Numbered from the stretch's first letter, positions 1-8,913 are shown. The stretch: 64,000 nt of DNA from DATBGS01 sp036557885 (GCA_036557885.1 DATBGS010000010.1:1-64000); one strand, 5' to 3'. The notes: generated by a model from the letters alone, not told the origin. Numbers and translations: made by a program.

Positions 1-10
1 GCCACGACAC

Positions 11-37
11 GCCGCCAGGGTCGGCGGCGCTACAAGC
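11..37 (+). repeat. Short palindromic (REP-like) repeat copy 1
   Basis: GCCGCC and GGCGGC arms are followed by the tail GCTACAAGC. The same arm-plus-tail design recurs at about seven other places in this window. It lies just downstream of the sortase gene (minus strand) and could act as a transcript-end hairpin. Confidence 0.6.
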
Positions 38-72
38 AGATGGGGCAGACAAGAAAATTGTCTGCCCTGTCT

Positions 73-753
73 TTAAGCGTCCAACGTGGCGTAGACTACG
101 AGACGCTGGTTGGTCTGGTGCTGGGCAGGAATCCAGGTACCAGCACAGGTCAGCAAATTGAGATGGACACCCTGGCTAGGGCCAAAGATGTCTGCCGGGG
201 GCGCTTCATAGGGCGAAAAGCGCCCCACCTGCTCAACATGAAACGAGTACCTGTGCCCAAAGGTGTCCACTACGATGATCTGCGCGCCAGGCTGGAGCTT
301 TTTGAGATCCCAGAACACCGCCGGGCTGCCATCCTTACGGTCCAGGTGCCCATCTATGGTGGCGTTGCCCCGCTCGCCCGGCTTTGGCCCATGCGCGTAC
401 CACCCGACATTATCAAATGGCTGTATCTGCGGCACCTGAAGGTCGTGGTTCTCCGTCACCTGGACTTGCTCCACCGAGGCGTCAACGCCAATGCTGGGGA
501 TGATCAGCCTTTGTGGGGCGCCAATCTGACTTATTGAGGGCGCCTCGGTAGGAACACTCGTGGGAGTGCTCGCTACCGGAGTGCTCGCAGCTACAGTTGG
601 GGCTGCCCGGACGCCTTGGGGGGCTGGCGGCGGAAATGCCGCCATCACCCCCAGCCAGGCCGCCAGCCCTAACACGGGCACCAGCAGCGCGCCAAACCAG
701 AGTCCCCGCTTCCCCTTGAAAAATGCCAGAGTATGTGTAGACATCGGCTTCAC
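73..753 (-). CDS. Class F-type sortase (membrane-anchored transpeptidase)
   Basis: This 226-residue protein has an N-terminal membrane segment (about residues 15-38), a Pro/Thr-rich linker and a C-terminal sortase barrel. The catalytic residues expected of sortases are visible: His in TIDGHLD, Cys in LLTCAG and Arg in NQRLVV. Sortases cleave a sorting signal and join the substrate to an amine acceptor outside the membrane; the short domain and TIDGHLD motif fit class E/F. The start is GTG at 753, overlapping the stop of the upstream DUF4397 gene (GTGA); an ATG at 744 is an alternative. The tight coupling to a DUF4397 gene is a pairing commonly seen for this sortase type and suggests they act together, although the DUF4397 protein has an ordinary C-terminal membrane anchor rather than a clear LPXTG signal. 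Confidence 0.88.
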   Translation of the reverse strand: MKPMSTHTLAFFKGKRGLWFGALLVPVLGLAAWLGVMAAFPPPAPQGVRAAPTVAASTPVASTPTSVPTEAPSISQIGAPQRLIIPSIGVDASVEQVQVTENHDLQVPQIQPFDNVGWYAHGPKPGERGNATIDGHLDRKDGSPAVFWDLKKLQPGAQIIVVDTFGHRYSFHVEQVGRFSPYEAPPADIFGPSQGVHLNLLTCAGTWIPAQHQTNQRLVVYATLDA

Positions 754-1667
754 AGCACGCCTCCATGCCGCTGCTGACGCTTCTGCTGGCGGGAAGCCTT
801 GAAGAACCCGTAACTCGCCAGACTTGCAACGAGCAGCAAGATCAACGCGCCAGTCCCAAAGAGCAACCTGTACCCTACCGAGGATGTTACGTCCGCTGTG
901 TCTGGCGCCTGGTTTGGTGGACCGCCAGCAGTGTTGGGCCAGCCTGGGAGGGGCGACAACGCGCCGATTTTTATCGAGAACGGCGGCGGGCCAGCCAGCA
1001 ATCCAATACCATAGAGGGTATAGTCCATATTCGCCTGGAAGTCTGTGCTGGGGAGCGTGAACAGGACATCCGACGTGCCACCTTTGCGCACCTCCAGCGA
1101 ATAGTTTCCGGCGGGAATATCAATGCCGGTGGATGGCAGGCCAAACAGCAGGTCCATCAGCAGCACCGGCCCATTCACCACTGCAATGTCAATCGCGCCG
1201 GAATCCGCGCCAAGATGGATGCCTGTGAGATGGGCTTGTCCGGTGGGCGGCCAACCGCTGGCATCCGTGAAGATGGTGGACTCAAAGTCGCCCTCATGGG
1301 GGCTGTAGGTGGCAACAGTGTAATAGGAGCGGGCCGCCAGCGTCACTGGCGCTGTGCTGACAACGGCTAAAATGCCAGCGGAAGCTGGCGCAAACTGGAT
1401 TTTGTGGTCGCCAGGCGCGATAGGAGTATACTCGCTGAGCGAGCCAAAGCTGATATTGGGCAGCAGCATCTGTCCATCCAGATAGACATCTTCTCCGCCC
1501 AGGCCCGTATAGGGGGCAGCATGCAACACGCGCACAAAGGCCATCGAAGCATCATCCGCTGAAGCAGTACGGAGCGGCAACAAGCCCGCGATCACTCCCA
1601 GAAGCAGCACAGCCAGCGCCACTGGCGACAACAACACGCGGATAGGTCGTACAGAAGTGGTAGACAT
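750..1667 (-). CDS. DUF4397 secreted protein with C-terminal membrane anchor
   Basis: The 305-residue protein starts with a signal peptide (hydrophobic about 10-37, ending TASA) followed by DUF4397 repeats. The hallmark strings are FVRVLHAAPYTG and the VRKGGTSDVLF stretch in the second half. A transmembrane helix (about 270-290) and a basic tail (KASRQQKRQQRH) end the protein, so it is exposed outside the cell and anchored at the C terminus. The ATG at 1667 has an upstream AGAGGG ribosome site 7 nt away. It is the first gene of a two-gene unit with the sortase. A perfect 12-bp palindrome, TGATAGCTATCA (1720-1731), lies about 50 bp upstream and could be an operator. The function of DUF4397 is unknown. 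Confidence 0.87.
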   Translation of the reverse strand: MSTTSVRPIRVLLSPVALAVLLLGVIAGLLPLRTASADDASMAFVRVLHAAPYTGLGGEDVYLDGQMLLPNISFGSLSEYTPIAPGDHKIQFAPASAGILAVVSTAPVTLAARSYYTVATYSPHEGDFESTIFTDASGWPPTGQAHLTGIHLGADSGAIDIAVVNGPVLLMDLLFGLPSTGIDIPAGNYSLEVRKGGTSDVLFTLPSTDFQANMDYTLYGIGLLAGPPPFSIKIGALSPLPGWPNTAGGPPNQAPDTADVTSSVGYRLLFGTGALILLLVASLASYGFFKASRQQKRQQRHGGVL

Positions 1668-1824
1668 GACAAGACCCTCTTCCCCTGCTCATAGTTCAGG
1701 TAGTTGTACTGAGAGTTCTTGATAGCTATCATCGTCTCACAGGGTATCCCGTAGAAAAGCGCTCAGATGAGGATACCCCTGTTCAGCCAAAGTGGATTAC
1801 AGGTCTGTGGCAATAGATGAAAGA

Positions 1825-1854
1825 GGGGAAAAAGGCTGCCAGCACAAAGGCAGC
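1825..1854 (-). terminator. Intrinsic terminator after the flippase gene
   Basis: On the minus strand GCTGCC and GGCAGCC arms separated by 8 nt are followed by CTTTTTCCCC. It lies 20 bp past the flippase stop codon. Confidence 0.6.
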
Positions 1855-1874
1855 TTGCACGCGCTACAGAAGCC

Positions 1875-3620
1875 CTATTCTGCGCTGGCATCTGCTACAG
1901 CTTGCGCTGAGGCAGCGCGCACGGATTTGCGCGTGAGCAGCAGCAAAATCCGACGCAAACCGCTGTTCATCTTTTCGATGAGCACCACATCATCCACTTG
2001 CAGCGGCCTGACCACCAGCAGCGAGCCAACCAGCAACGCGGTAAAGACCAGACCCGCCACAATCAACCCCAGCAGCCCGGTGGGATGGGCGAGCACGTTG
2101 CCGATTACTGGCACGCGCTCCAGCGAGCTATCAACCGCCGGGACGCGCAGCAGCAGGCTGACAGCCACTGGCACACTCATCACCATCGCGCAGCGAAGAA
2201 TAAAGCGCAGGGGATAACGCCAGGGCAGCAAACGCCAGAGCACCGCGAGCTGGGCAAACTCCACCAGCACAGGCGGCAGGCCAGCCGCAATCAGAGCGCC
2301 AACTGGCCCAAGCGGGGGGATAAGCACAAAGCCCAGAATGGCCGTCAGGACTAGCGCCGCCCACTGCAAATAGACGACGATCTGCTGCCTGCCTAGCACA
2401 AAGAGCGCGGCTTGATGCGCGCCGCCGCCCGCTACGCGGGTGACAATGGTGAACCCCAGAAAGACCTGAAGCAGCGGCCCAACGGGGGCGTAATCTCTGC
2501 CAAAGAGCAGGGTCACAATCGCTTCGGCGTTCAGGAGCGAAAACACAAGGAGCGGTAAGGCCAGCAGCGTCTGCACCTTCAATACAGCCCGCCAGGAGAC
2601 AGCCAGCCAGAGCCGATTTTCGCCGCTGTAGGCGGCAGCCATCGTTGCCATGCCCACGCCGGTCAGCCCCGCCACCAGCAGCAAGCCTGCTGAATGTCCA
2701 AGTTGAAACGCCAGATTAAAAAAGCCAATCTGCGTGTAGTTGAAGGCGTAGAAAGTAAGCAGCGAGATAATCACCTGCTTGAGCAGCGCTCCATTTGCCA
2801 GATTGGTCAGCCAGGCCGCCACGCTCAGCCGCCACGCGGCTCGCAAGGAGATGGGCGCGCCGGGGCGACGCACCCACAGCAGGGGCGAGAGCCACACCAG
2901 ATAGACCAGCGCGGTGGCCCAGGCCACAGCCCCCAGCGCCCACAAAACGCCATCCACGCCCCAGCCCAGCCAGAGGAACAAGAGCGCCAGCCCCAGATTT
3001 CCGGCTTGCGAAAGGCCGCTGACCGTGAGCGTCACGCGCGTGCGCAGCAGCGAAGTGAAGATGGCAACCACAAGCGTCAGCACACCCGTGCCCGCGATAT
3101 AGAAGGTGAGCGGCACCAGATGATCGAGCAGCGCGGGATCACCGAGCGTCTGGGCAATGCGGTCAGCAAAGGGCAGCCCAAGCTGCTGTGCCCAGCCCGG
3201 CAGCAATGGCAGCAAGAAGAGGAACGCGGCGCAAACAATCAACACGCATAAAATGCGCGCAAAGAGCAGGCGGCGGATAACACTGCTCGCCTGCTGCCGC
3301 CCATCTTCGGTCAGGGCACGCGGCACCCAGACGATGGCTGCTTCTTCCAGGCCAAAGGCAGCCAGATAGGAAGCGGTATTGAAGGCAGTCAGCGCGACAG
3401 AATAGACGCCATAGTCTTTGGTAGAGACGCCACGCGCCACAATCTGCGTCAAGACAAAGCCAGAACCAAACAACCAGAGCTGATAGAGTTGGTTCCAGAG
3501 AAAACCCATTGGCGCGCGACGCACCAACGTCTCAGCCTCGGCGGTGGAGGCATTTTTCGCTTCAGCAGCGGCAAGCACGCTTGCTGCGATTTGCCCGCTC
3601 TCGTTAGGAGGTGGTGTCAC
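1875..3620 (-). CDS. Polysaccharide/oligosaccharide flippase, MviN/MATE-like (Wzx type)
   Basis: This 581-residue integral membrane protein has about 13-14 hydrophobic helices spread over the whole length after a roughly 35-residue polar N terminus. The first helices contain LWLFGSGFVLTQIVARG and the pattern (GVSTKDYGVYSVALTAFN) typical of the polysaccharide-biosynthesis flippase family, which moves lipid-linked sugars across the membrane. Length is somewhat above the usual 420-500 because of extra N- and C-terminal stretches. It is a single gene with no glycosyltransferase neighbour, so the substrate cannot be inferred. The start ATG at 3620 is preceded by GGTCTTACCTGG, without a strong ribosome site. 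Confidence 0.82.
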   Translation of the reverse strand: MTPPPNESGQIAASVLAAAEAKNASTAEAETLVRRAPMGFLWNQLYQLWLFGSGFVLTQIVARGVSTKDYGVYSVALTAFNTASYLAAFGLEEAAIVWVPRALTEDGRQQASSVIRRLLFARILCVLIVCAAFLFLLPLLPGWAQQLGLPFADRIAQTLGDPALLDHLVPLTFYIAGTGVLTLVVAIFTSLLRTRVTLTVSGLSQAGNLGLALLFLWLGWGVDGVLWALGAVAWATALVYLVWLSPLLWVRRPGAPISLRAAWRLSVAAWLTNLANGALLKQVIISLLTFYAFNYTQIGFFNLAFQLGHSAGLLLVAGLTGVGMATMAAAYSGENRLWLAVSWRAVLKVQTLLALPLLVFSLLNAEAIVTLLFGRDYAPVGPLLQVFLGFTIVTRVAGGGAHQAALFVLGRQQIVVYLQWAALVLTAILGFVLIPPLGPVGALIAAGLPPVLVEFAQLAVLWRLLPWRYPLRFILRCAMVMSVPVAVSLLLRVPAVDSSLERVPVIGNVLAHPTGLLGLIVAGLVFTALLVGSLLVVRPLQVDDVVLIEKMNSGLRRILLLLTRKSVRAASAQAVADASAE

Positions 3621-3709
3621 CAGGTAAGACCCTTTATGTTAGCCTCCGTCCAGGCAAGAACTTGCCAGCCTTACGCCACTCTCAGCGAGGCAGTTGGCTG
3701 GCTTGCCTG

Positions 3710-3739
3710 AGTATAACACACTGGCTCAACGGGACACAA
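3710..3739 (-). promoter_or_regulatory. Candidate promoter of the flippase gene
   Basis: On the minus strand, TTGTGT (3739-3734) and TATACT (3715-3710) are separated by 18 bp, about 90 bp upstream of the flippase start. Confidence 0.45.
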
Positions 3740-3756
3740 CCCTCCTGGCAAAAAGG

Positions 3757-4131
3757 TCAAAGCGCTTCTTGCTGATCATCGCGCAGCATGGCGCGCACAA
3801 TATCTCCCCGGCTGACCAGACCCACCAGCTTTTCCCCGCGCATGACCGGCACGCGCTTGATGTCCTTCTCGCTGAGCAAGTGGGCAATCTCACGCATCGG
3901 CGTGTCTTCTGTCACGCTGCTGACGCTTCTGGTCATAATGTCGCCAACGGTTGCGCCGGTTTTGCTGATCAGATCGGCCTCTGTGACGATGCCAATAACA
4001 GCCCCATCATCAGAGAGCACCGGAGTGCCGCTGATACGTTTGGATGAGAGCAGATTCGCCAGATCATACAGCGTTGTCTGAACGGTAACAGTATGCAGTG
4101 TTGTGCTCATAATGTCGCGTGCAGTGAGCAT
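3757..4131 (-). CDS. CBS-domain-pair protein
   Basis: 124 residues made of two CBS motifs. The first begins MLTARDIMSTTLHTV and contains GTPVLSDDGAVIGIVTEADLI; the second contains TRSVSSVTEDTPMREIAHLL and RVPVMRGEKLVGLVSRGDIV. CBS pairs bind adenine nucleotides and usually regulate a partner or act as stand-alone sensors. A longer frame opens at 4161, but the ATG at 4131 has a good ribosome site (GGAAAGGAAG, about 7 nt away), so I use that. A minus-strand TATAAT at 4169-4164 upstream is a likely -10. It is divergent from the MFS operon and no partner is encoded next to it. Confidence 0.9.
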   Translation of the reverse strand: MLTARDIMSTTLHTVTVQTTLYDLANLLSSKRISGTPVLSDDGAVIGIVTEADLISKTGATVGDIMTRSVSSVTEDTPMREIAHLLSEKDIKRVPVMRGEKLVGLVSRGDIVRAMLRDDQQEAL

Positions 4132-4206
4132 AGTAGTCTTCCTTTCCAGAGGAAATCGCACCTATTATATAGCAGGAAACGGGGCTGGCGGTTAAAACCC
4201 GTTTCC

Positions 4207-4236
4207 TTGACGCTCCTCTCATCCTGCTGCTATAGT
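4207..4236 (+). promoter_or_regulatory. Candidate sigma70-type promoter of the MFS-crotonase operon
   Basis: TTGACG (4207-4212) and TATAGT (4231-4236) with 18 bp between. Transcription would start about 20 bp before the MFS start codon, leaving a very short leader. Confidence 0.65.
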
Positions 4237-4260
4237 CTCAGATACTACAAGAGAGCGAGG

Positions 4261-5490
4261 ATGCTTTTGGCTGCTCCATCATCTCCCACAACGCCCCCCA
4301 GTTCGCGCCGCGCAGCACTCACGTTTCTGGTGCTGGCGTGGCTGGTGGGCGTCAATCTGCGCACTGTGCTGCTGGCAGTGCCGCCGGTCCTCCCGCTGAT
4401 TCGTCAAGACCTGGACCTCTCATACACGGCCACAGGGCTGCTGACCTCGCTGCCTATTTTGCTGTTGGGGCTGGCAGCGGTCCCAGGCGCCTATCTCATT
4501 GCCCGCACCAGCGCTCGCGCGGCGGTAGCCCTGGGGCTTATCCTGCTGGCGGCTGGCGCCCTTTTGCGCGCGCTCACCCCGACGGCCTTCCCCATCTTTG
4601 CTTTTACGGCGCTTCTGAGCATTGGTATCGCAATTTGCCAGCCAGCATTTTCGGTGCTGGTGCGGCAGTTGTTTCCAAAGCACATTGGGACGGCGACAGG
4701 TATTTACTCCAATGGCTTGATTATTGGCGAGATTGTAGCGGCCTCGCTCACACTGCCAGCGCTGAATGTGCTGGGCAAGGATAACTGGCGCGGGACGTTT
4801 GTGCTGTGGGGCATTCCCATCATAGCGACGCTGGTGCTCTGGCTGCTGTTCGCACCGCGCACGCACATGGCAGATACCATCGCCAGAGCCAGATGGCAGG
4901 CGGGCTGGAAGACCTGGCGCGGCTGGCATCTGGGACTGCTGCTGGGCGCTGGGAGCCTGGTCTATTTCTCCGCCAATACCTGGATACCCAATTATGATAA
5001 GGCGCTGGGCCGCCCGGAGACGACCAGTTCTGCTGAGTTGTTTGTGCTGAATGCCATGCAACTGCCAGTGAGCATCCTGGTTACAGTGTTTGCTGGCGCT
5101 GTATTGGGCAGGCGCTGGCCGATGGTGCTTTCTGGCATTGCCTGCGTGCTGGGAACGCTGGGCTGGCTCTTTCTCCCCGCGACCTCACTCTTTTGGGTAG
5201 GATTAACTGGCGCTGGCTCCAGCACCGTCTTTTTGCTCAGCCTGGGGCTGCCCGCGTTCCTGGCCCCAGAACGTGATGTGGCGGGCTACACCGGCCTGAT
5301 GCTCACGCTGGGCTACACCAGCGCGTTCCTTGGCCCGCTGATTGGCGGCGGGCTGTGGGACATCAGCGGGATTCCAGGCTTTGCCTTCATCCCCATTCTG
5401 ATTGCCAGCGTTTTCCAGATGGTATTTGGGATGATGCTCCCCAGGCAGGGTGAGCACTCTTCCTGGCAAGAAAGCGAGGCCACAAAATGA
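4261..5490 (+). CDS. MFS transporter, CynX/NimT-like
   Basis: The product is a 409-residue, 12-helix major facilitator. The N-terminal helix reads VGVNLRTVLLAVPPVLPLI, followed by DLDLSYTATGLLTSLPILLLG, the pattern of the CynX/NimT branch that moves small organic anions such as cyanate or nitroimidazole-type compounds. The substrate here is unknown. The frame is open from 4093, but that stretch overlaps the divergent CBS gene and its promoter, and the predicted transcript begins near 4243, so ATG 4261 is chosen. GCGAGG abuts the start codon, an unusually close spacing. The stop overlaps the next gene by 4 bp (ATGA), so it is translationally coupled to the crotonases. Confidence 0.85.
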   Translation: MLLAAPSSPTTPPSSRRAALTFLVLAWLVGVNLRTVLLAVPPVLPLIRQDLDLSYTATGLLTSLPILLLGLAAVPGAYLIARTSARAAVALGLILLAAGALLRALTPTAFPIFAFTALLSIGIAICQPAFSVLVRQLFPKHIGTATGIYSNGLIIGEIVAASLTLPALNVLGKDNWRGTFVLWGIPIIATLVLWLLFAPRTHMADTIARARWQAGWKTWRGWHLGLLLGAGSLVYFSANTWIPNYDKALGRPETTSSAELFVLNAMQLPVSILVTVFAGAVLGRRWPMVLSGIACVLGTLGWLFLPATSLFWVGLTGAGSSTVFLLSLGLPAFLAPERDVAGYTGLMLTLGYTSAFLGPLIGGGLWDISGIPGFAFIPILIASVFQMVFGMMLPRQGEHSSWQESEATK

Positions 5491-6263
5491 GCACCGTAAA
5501 AACCGAACGCAGAGAAGCAATTGTTATCGTGACCATAGATCGGCCAGAGGTGCGCAACGCCATTGATGGCCCAACCGCCCGCGCGCTGGCTGAGGCGTTT
5601 CGCAACTTCGCTCTTGATGATGACCTTTCCGTTGCTGTCCTGACTGGAGCGGGCGGCACGTTTTGTTCTGGCGCTGATCTTGGCGCGATTGCCAGCCAGG
5701 AACGCAGCTTGCGCCTGGACGAGGACGGCGACGCGCCGCTGGGTGTGTCGCGGATGCGGTTGAATAAGCCGGTGATCGCCGCCGTAGAAGGCCACGCGGT
5801 GGCAGGCGGCCTGGAACTGGCGCTCTGGTGCGATCTGCGCGTGGCTGCGGAGGATGCCGTCTTTGGCGTCTATTGTCGGCGCTGGGGCGTGCCGCTGGTG
5901 GATGGCGGCACGATTCGCCTGCCGCGCCTGATTGGGCAAAGCCACGCGCTTGACCTCATCCTGACCGGGCGAGGCGTTTCCGGCCAGGAAGCGCTGATGA
6001 TGGGCCTGGCAAACCGGATTGTCCCCAAAGGCAAGGCGCTGGAGGCTGCGCTTGCCCTGGCTGCCGATCTCGCCCGGTTCCCCCAGGGCTGCCTGCGCTC
6101 AGACCGCCTCTCCGCCTACGAGCAATGGGATATGAATATGGATGCCGCCTTGCGCAACGAAACCAGGCGCGGCATGCAGGTCTTACGATCTGGGGAGACG
6201 CTGGAGGGTGCGCGCCGCTTCGCCGCAGGGCATGGGCGACACGGCAGCGCCAGCGACATTTAG
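5487..6263 (+). CDS. Enoyl-CoA hydratase/isomerase (crotonase) family protein
   Basis: 258 residues with the crotonase fold: DRPEVRNAID near the N terminus, the first oxyanion-hole segment FCSGADLGA and the second, GHAVAGGLELALWCD. In classical hydratases two Glu residues activate water. The first is kept (GGLELA), but at the second, normally FGxPE, this protein has FGVYCRRWGVP, so the acid is missing. It may therefore catalyse another crotonase reaction (isomerase, hydrolase or decarboxylase) on an acyl-CoA. It overlaps the MFS gene by 4 bp and is followed 17 bp later by a second crotonase. Confidence 0.88.
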   Translation: MSTVKTERREAIVIVTIDRPEVRNAIDGPTARALAEAFRNFALDDDLSVAVLTGAGGTFCSGADLGAIASQERSLRLDEDGDAPLGVSRMRLNKPVIAAVEGHAVAGGLELALWCDLRVAAEDAVFGVYCRRWGVPLVDGGTIRLPRLIGQSHALDLILTGRGVSGQEALMMGLANRIVPKGKALEAALALAADLARFPQGCLRSDRLSAYEQWDMNMDAALRNETRRGMQVLRSGETLEGARRFAAGHGRHGSASDI

Positions 6264-6280
6264 GCGAGGAGGTGAGCACA

Positions 6281-7156
6281 ATGGCAGATGCGCAGCCTGC
6301 CCAGCCCACGCGCGTCCTCTACGAAACGGACGGAGCCGTTGCCACGCTGACGTTGAATCGCCCGGAGCGGCTCAACACCATCACCCCTGAACTGATCCAG
6401 CAGTTTCAGGCGGCGCTGGACCGCGCATTAGCAGATCAGGCGGTGCGCGTCATCCGGCTGCGCGGCGCGGGGCGCAGTTTTTGCGCGGGCTACGATATTG
6501 GCTTTGGCGCGGAGGCAATGGCGACGCTGGAGCGCGATGGTGTCTGGGACGCGATGGCCGATTACGCGCTGATGTCGGGCTATGTGGACACGTATATGCG
6601 CCTGTGGCGCTCGCCCAAGCCAGTCATTGCGCAGATACATGGCTTCTGTGTGGGCGGCGGAACGGATTTTGCGCTGTGCAGCGACCTGATTATCTGCGCC
6701 GAGGATTGCCGCATTGGGTATCCGCCCGCGCGTGTCTGGGGGTCGCCCACCACGTCTATGTGGGTGTATCGGCTGGGGCTGGAACGTGCCAAGCGCCTGC
6801 TGCTAACCGGCGACCCGCTGGATGGCCGCACCGCCGCTGCCTGGGGGCTGGCGTCCGAGGCCGTGCCCGCAGAGCAGCTTGACGCCGCCGGGCTGAAGCT
6901 GGCGCAGCGCGTGGCACTGCTGCCCGCCAACCAACTGCATATGATGAAGCTGCTGATCAACCAGGCGTTTGAGCAGATGGGGCTACATGTGACGCAGATG
7001 ATCGGCACGCTGCTGGATGGCATCGCCCGCCACACGCCCGAAGGCGTTGATTTTACCCGCCGGGCGATGCAGGATGTCCGGCGGGCCGTTGCCGAGCGCG
7101 ACGGACCGTTTGGCGATTATGGGCAGGAGCGCAGAAACAATAACGCGGGCGAATGA
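6281..7156 (+). CDS. Second crotonase-family protein
   Basis: 291 residues, crotonase fold: LNRPERLNTITPELI, the oxyanion segment GRSFCAGYDIGFG, and HGFCVGGGTDFALCSDL. The first catalytic Glu of hydratases is Asp (GGTDFA), and the second-Glu region reads IGYPPARVWGSP without an acid, so a simple hydratase role is doubtful. The frame is open from 6125, but ATG 6281 has a strong GAGGAGGTGAG site immediately upstream and does not overlap the previous gene. It is part of the MFS-crotonase-crotonase-PPOX operon, which suggests uptake and CoA-linked breakdown of an organic acid, with the substrate unknown. Confidence 0.87.
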   Translation: MADAQPAQPTRVLYETDGAVATLTLNRPERLNTITPELIQQFQAALDRALADQAVRVIRLRGAGRSFCAGYDIGFGAEAMATLERDGVWDAMADYALMSGYVDTYMRLWRSPKPVIAQIHGFCVGGGTDFALCSDLIICAEDCRIGYPPARVWGSPTTSMWVYRLGLERAKRLLLTGDPLDGRTAAAWGLASEAVPAEQLDAAGLKLAQRVALLPANQLHMMKLLINQAFEQMGLHVTQMIGTLLDGIARHTPEGVDFTRRAMQDVRRAVAERDGPFGDYGQERRNNNAGE

Positions 7157-7172
7157 CAAGGAGCCTTTACCT

Positions 7173-7631
7173 ATGAGCCGCCGCAATCTTATCCGCATGA
7201 CGAACGAAGAAATAAGCGCATTTCTTGAGGAGCAGCGCACACTCCAGGTAGCGACCATTGACCACGACGGCTACCCACATCTGGTAGCGATGTGGTATGT
7301 GCTGCTCAACAACGAGCTTGCGTTCTGGACGTATGCCAAATCGCAGAAAGCCATCAACCTGCGCCGAGACCCGCGCCTGACGTGTCTGGTGGAAACGGGC
7401 ATCCAATACAACGAACTGCGCGGCGTGCAGATCAAAGGGCAGGCGGTTCTCAGCGATGACCGGGAGACGGTGCAGCACATTGGGGAATTGATCTGGGAGC
7501 GCTATACTGGTACCTTGAATGATTCAACGCGCCCAATGGTGGAGGCGCAGGCGGCAAAGCGGGTGGCGGTGGTCGTCAAGCCGATTGAAATCGTCTCGTG
7601 GGACCACCGCAAGCTGGGCGGGGGCTATTAG
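7173..7631 (+). CDS. PPOX-class (pyridoxamine-phosphate-oxidase fold) F420/flavin-dependent oxidoreductase
   Basis: This 152-residue split-barrel protein has the string ATIDHDGYPHLVAMWYVLLNN followed by FWTYAKSQKAINLRRDPR. That pattern is typical of the small F420- or FMN-binding PPOX-class proteins (FDOR type) that reduce organic substrates. ATG 7173 follows AAGGAG by 8 nt; the longer open frame from 7017 lies inside the crotonase gene. It is the last gene of its operon. The cofactor (F420 versus FMN) cannot be settled from the sequence, but an LLM-class F420 enzyme is also present in the window. Confidence 0.84.
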   Translation: MSRRNLIRMTNEEISAFLEEQRTLQVATIDHDGYPHLVAMWYVLLNNELAFWTYAKSQKAINLRRDPRLTCLVETGIQYNELRGVQIKGQAVLSDDRETVQHIGELIWERYTGTLNDSTRPMVEAQAAKRVAVVVKPIEIVSWDHRKLGGGY

Positions 7632-7640
7632 CCTTGCCGC

Positions 7641-7714
7641 GCCCCTGCTTTGAGGGGTAGCACCGGCATCCCTGCCGGTCAATGTGCTTGTAGCACCAGC
7701 GTCCCTGCCGGTGA
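7641..7714. repeat. Two REP-like palindromes with a CCCCT/AGGGG hairpin
   Basis: Between two convergent genes there is CCCCTGCTTTGAGGGG, then CACCGGCATCCCTGCCGGT, then TGTAGCACCAGCGTCCC ending in GCCGGTGA. The first two parts recur at 12079-12120. With gene ends on both sides, these hairpins could serve as a two-way terminator. Confidence 0.65.
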
Positions 7715-7722
7715 AAGGAACA

Positions 7723-8829
7723 TCAGGATTGCGCCTTTGCCGGGCGCTTGCGGCCACGCAGCACCCAGAAGAAGAGCAGCCCTAGCACCAGGAAGATGCC
7801 CACTACTAACGCCACCTGCGCCGTGCCAACCGGCAGCAGCGGCACCCAGGCGGGCGGGTCTTGCGTTTGCGCTTTATCCACCACATCCATTGGCGGCGTG
7901 CCAAAGGGCGCGAGCCGAATGATGCCATCGCTGCTGACGCCAAGATCATAATAAATCTGGGTATAGGGGGTATCCAGGGTCACGTAGGTGAGCCAGCTAT
8001 CGGGGCGAACCCAGCTCATGTTGCGGTCCGTAGAGAGATCGTGGTAGAGCGTCGGGTCGAGCTTGCTCTGATAGGCCACCTTCATCCCTGGCGCGCCGGG
8101 GACTTCCTGGCCGACTGGCGACGCGCCCACCACTGCGGCAAAATTGCTGGTGTTCATCGGCATGTCGCTCAGGAAGTAGAGATCAGCATTCACATCATCC
8201 TCCAGCGCCAGCACTTCCAGCGGCACCCAGGGATGGGCCGTCTTCATCGTGATCAACAACGGCACGCCTTCGCCAGACTGTTGACCACGCGACTGAGCAG
8301 CGGAGGTATCATACTTAGCGGCCATAAAAATTGGGCTTCCTTTGGCATATTTGAGTAGGTGCGCCTCGGTATCGCCCTGCACGTTAAAGCCGTTCTGCGT
8401 TGCCCATTCCAAGATCTGCGAGCCGCTGCCACGAATCACCGTGATATTGAGCGCCTCGATCTGCACCTGCTGCAACACCGTCGCGCCAGATGCGGTTGGG
8501 GCGGCATCCAGGGCTACCCCAGCATTTTTTGTCGCGGGCTGCACCGCGATATTCAAGCGCTGGAAGGTCCACTGGCCGCCAGGTTGAATCGAATCCGGTA
8601 CTGCTGGCAGGGGAACAATCCAGCCAACGCCTGGCTCATTGCCCTGGTAGCTGAAGGCGGTCATGTAGTGTTCGACGCCATTGTGCCAATCAATCAGCGT
8701 GGTAGCGCGGCCCAGGCGCACGTCGCCATCTGGCGCCACCAGGCCGCCGCAGGCAAACGCCACCTGTGTCCCAAAGAGTCCAAAGACCACTGCCGCGAAA
8801 AGTGCTGCTTTTCTTAACCGGGTAAGCAT
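7723..8829 (-). CDS. DUF2330 secreted, membrane-anchored protein
   Basis: 368 residues from the chosen start. A signal peptide (LTRLRKAALFAAVVFGLFG, cut near AFA) is followed by CGGLVAPDGDVRLGRATTLI, the usual opening of DUF2330. A C-terminal helix (VALVVGIFLVLGLLFFWVL) and basic tail anchor it. The frame is open to 8928, but AGGAGG at 8842-8837 lies 7 nt from the ATG at 8829 and only 1 nt from the one at 8835, so 8829 is preferred. The biochemical role of DUF2330 is unknown. A CRP-type site lies about 85 bp upstream. Confidence 0.84.
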   Translation of the reverse strand: MLTRLRKAALFAAVVFGLFGTQVAFACGGLVAPDGDVRLGRATTLIDWHNGVEHYMTAFSYQGNEPGVGWIVPLPAVPDSIQPGGQWTFQRLNIAVQPATKNAGVALDAAPTASGATVLQQVQIEALNITVIRGSGSQILEWATQNGFNVQGDTEAHLLKYAKGSPIFMAAKYDTSAAQSRGQQSGEGVPLLITMKTAHPWVPLEVLALEDDVNADLYFLSDMPMNTSNFAAVVGASPVGQEVPGAPGMKVAYQSKLDPTLYHDLSTDRNMSWVRPDSWLTYVTLDTPYTQIYYDLGVSSDGIIRLAPFGTPPMDVVDKAQTQDPPAWVPLLPVGTAQVALVVGIFLVLGLLFFWVLRGRKRPAKAQS

Positions 8830-8913
8830 TGCCATTCCTCCTAATAATTTTGCTTTGAGCGAGCAATTATCAGGAGAGACGCTGGCACTCGCAGAAAAGT
8901 TCCGCGCTAAATG

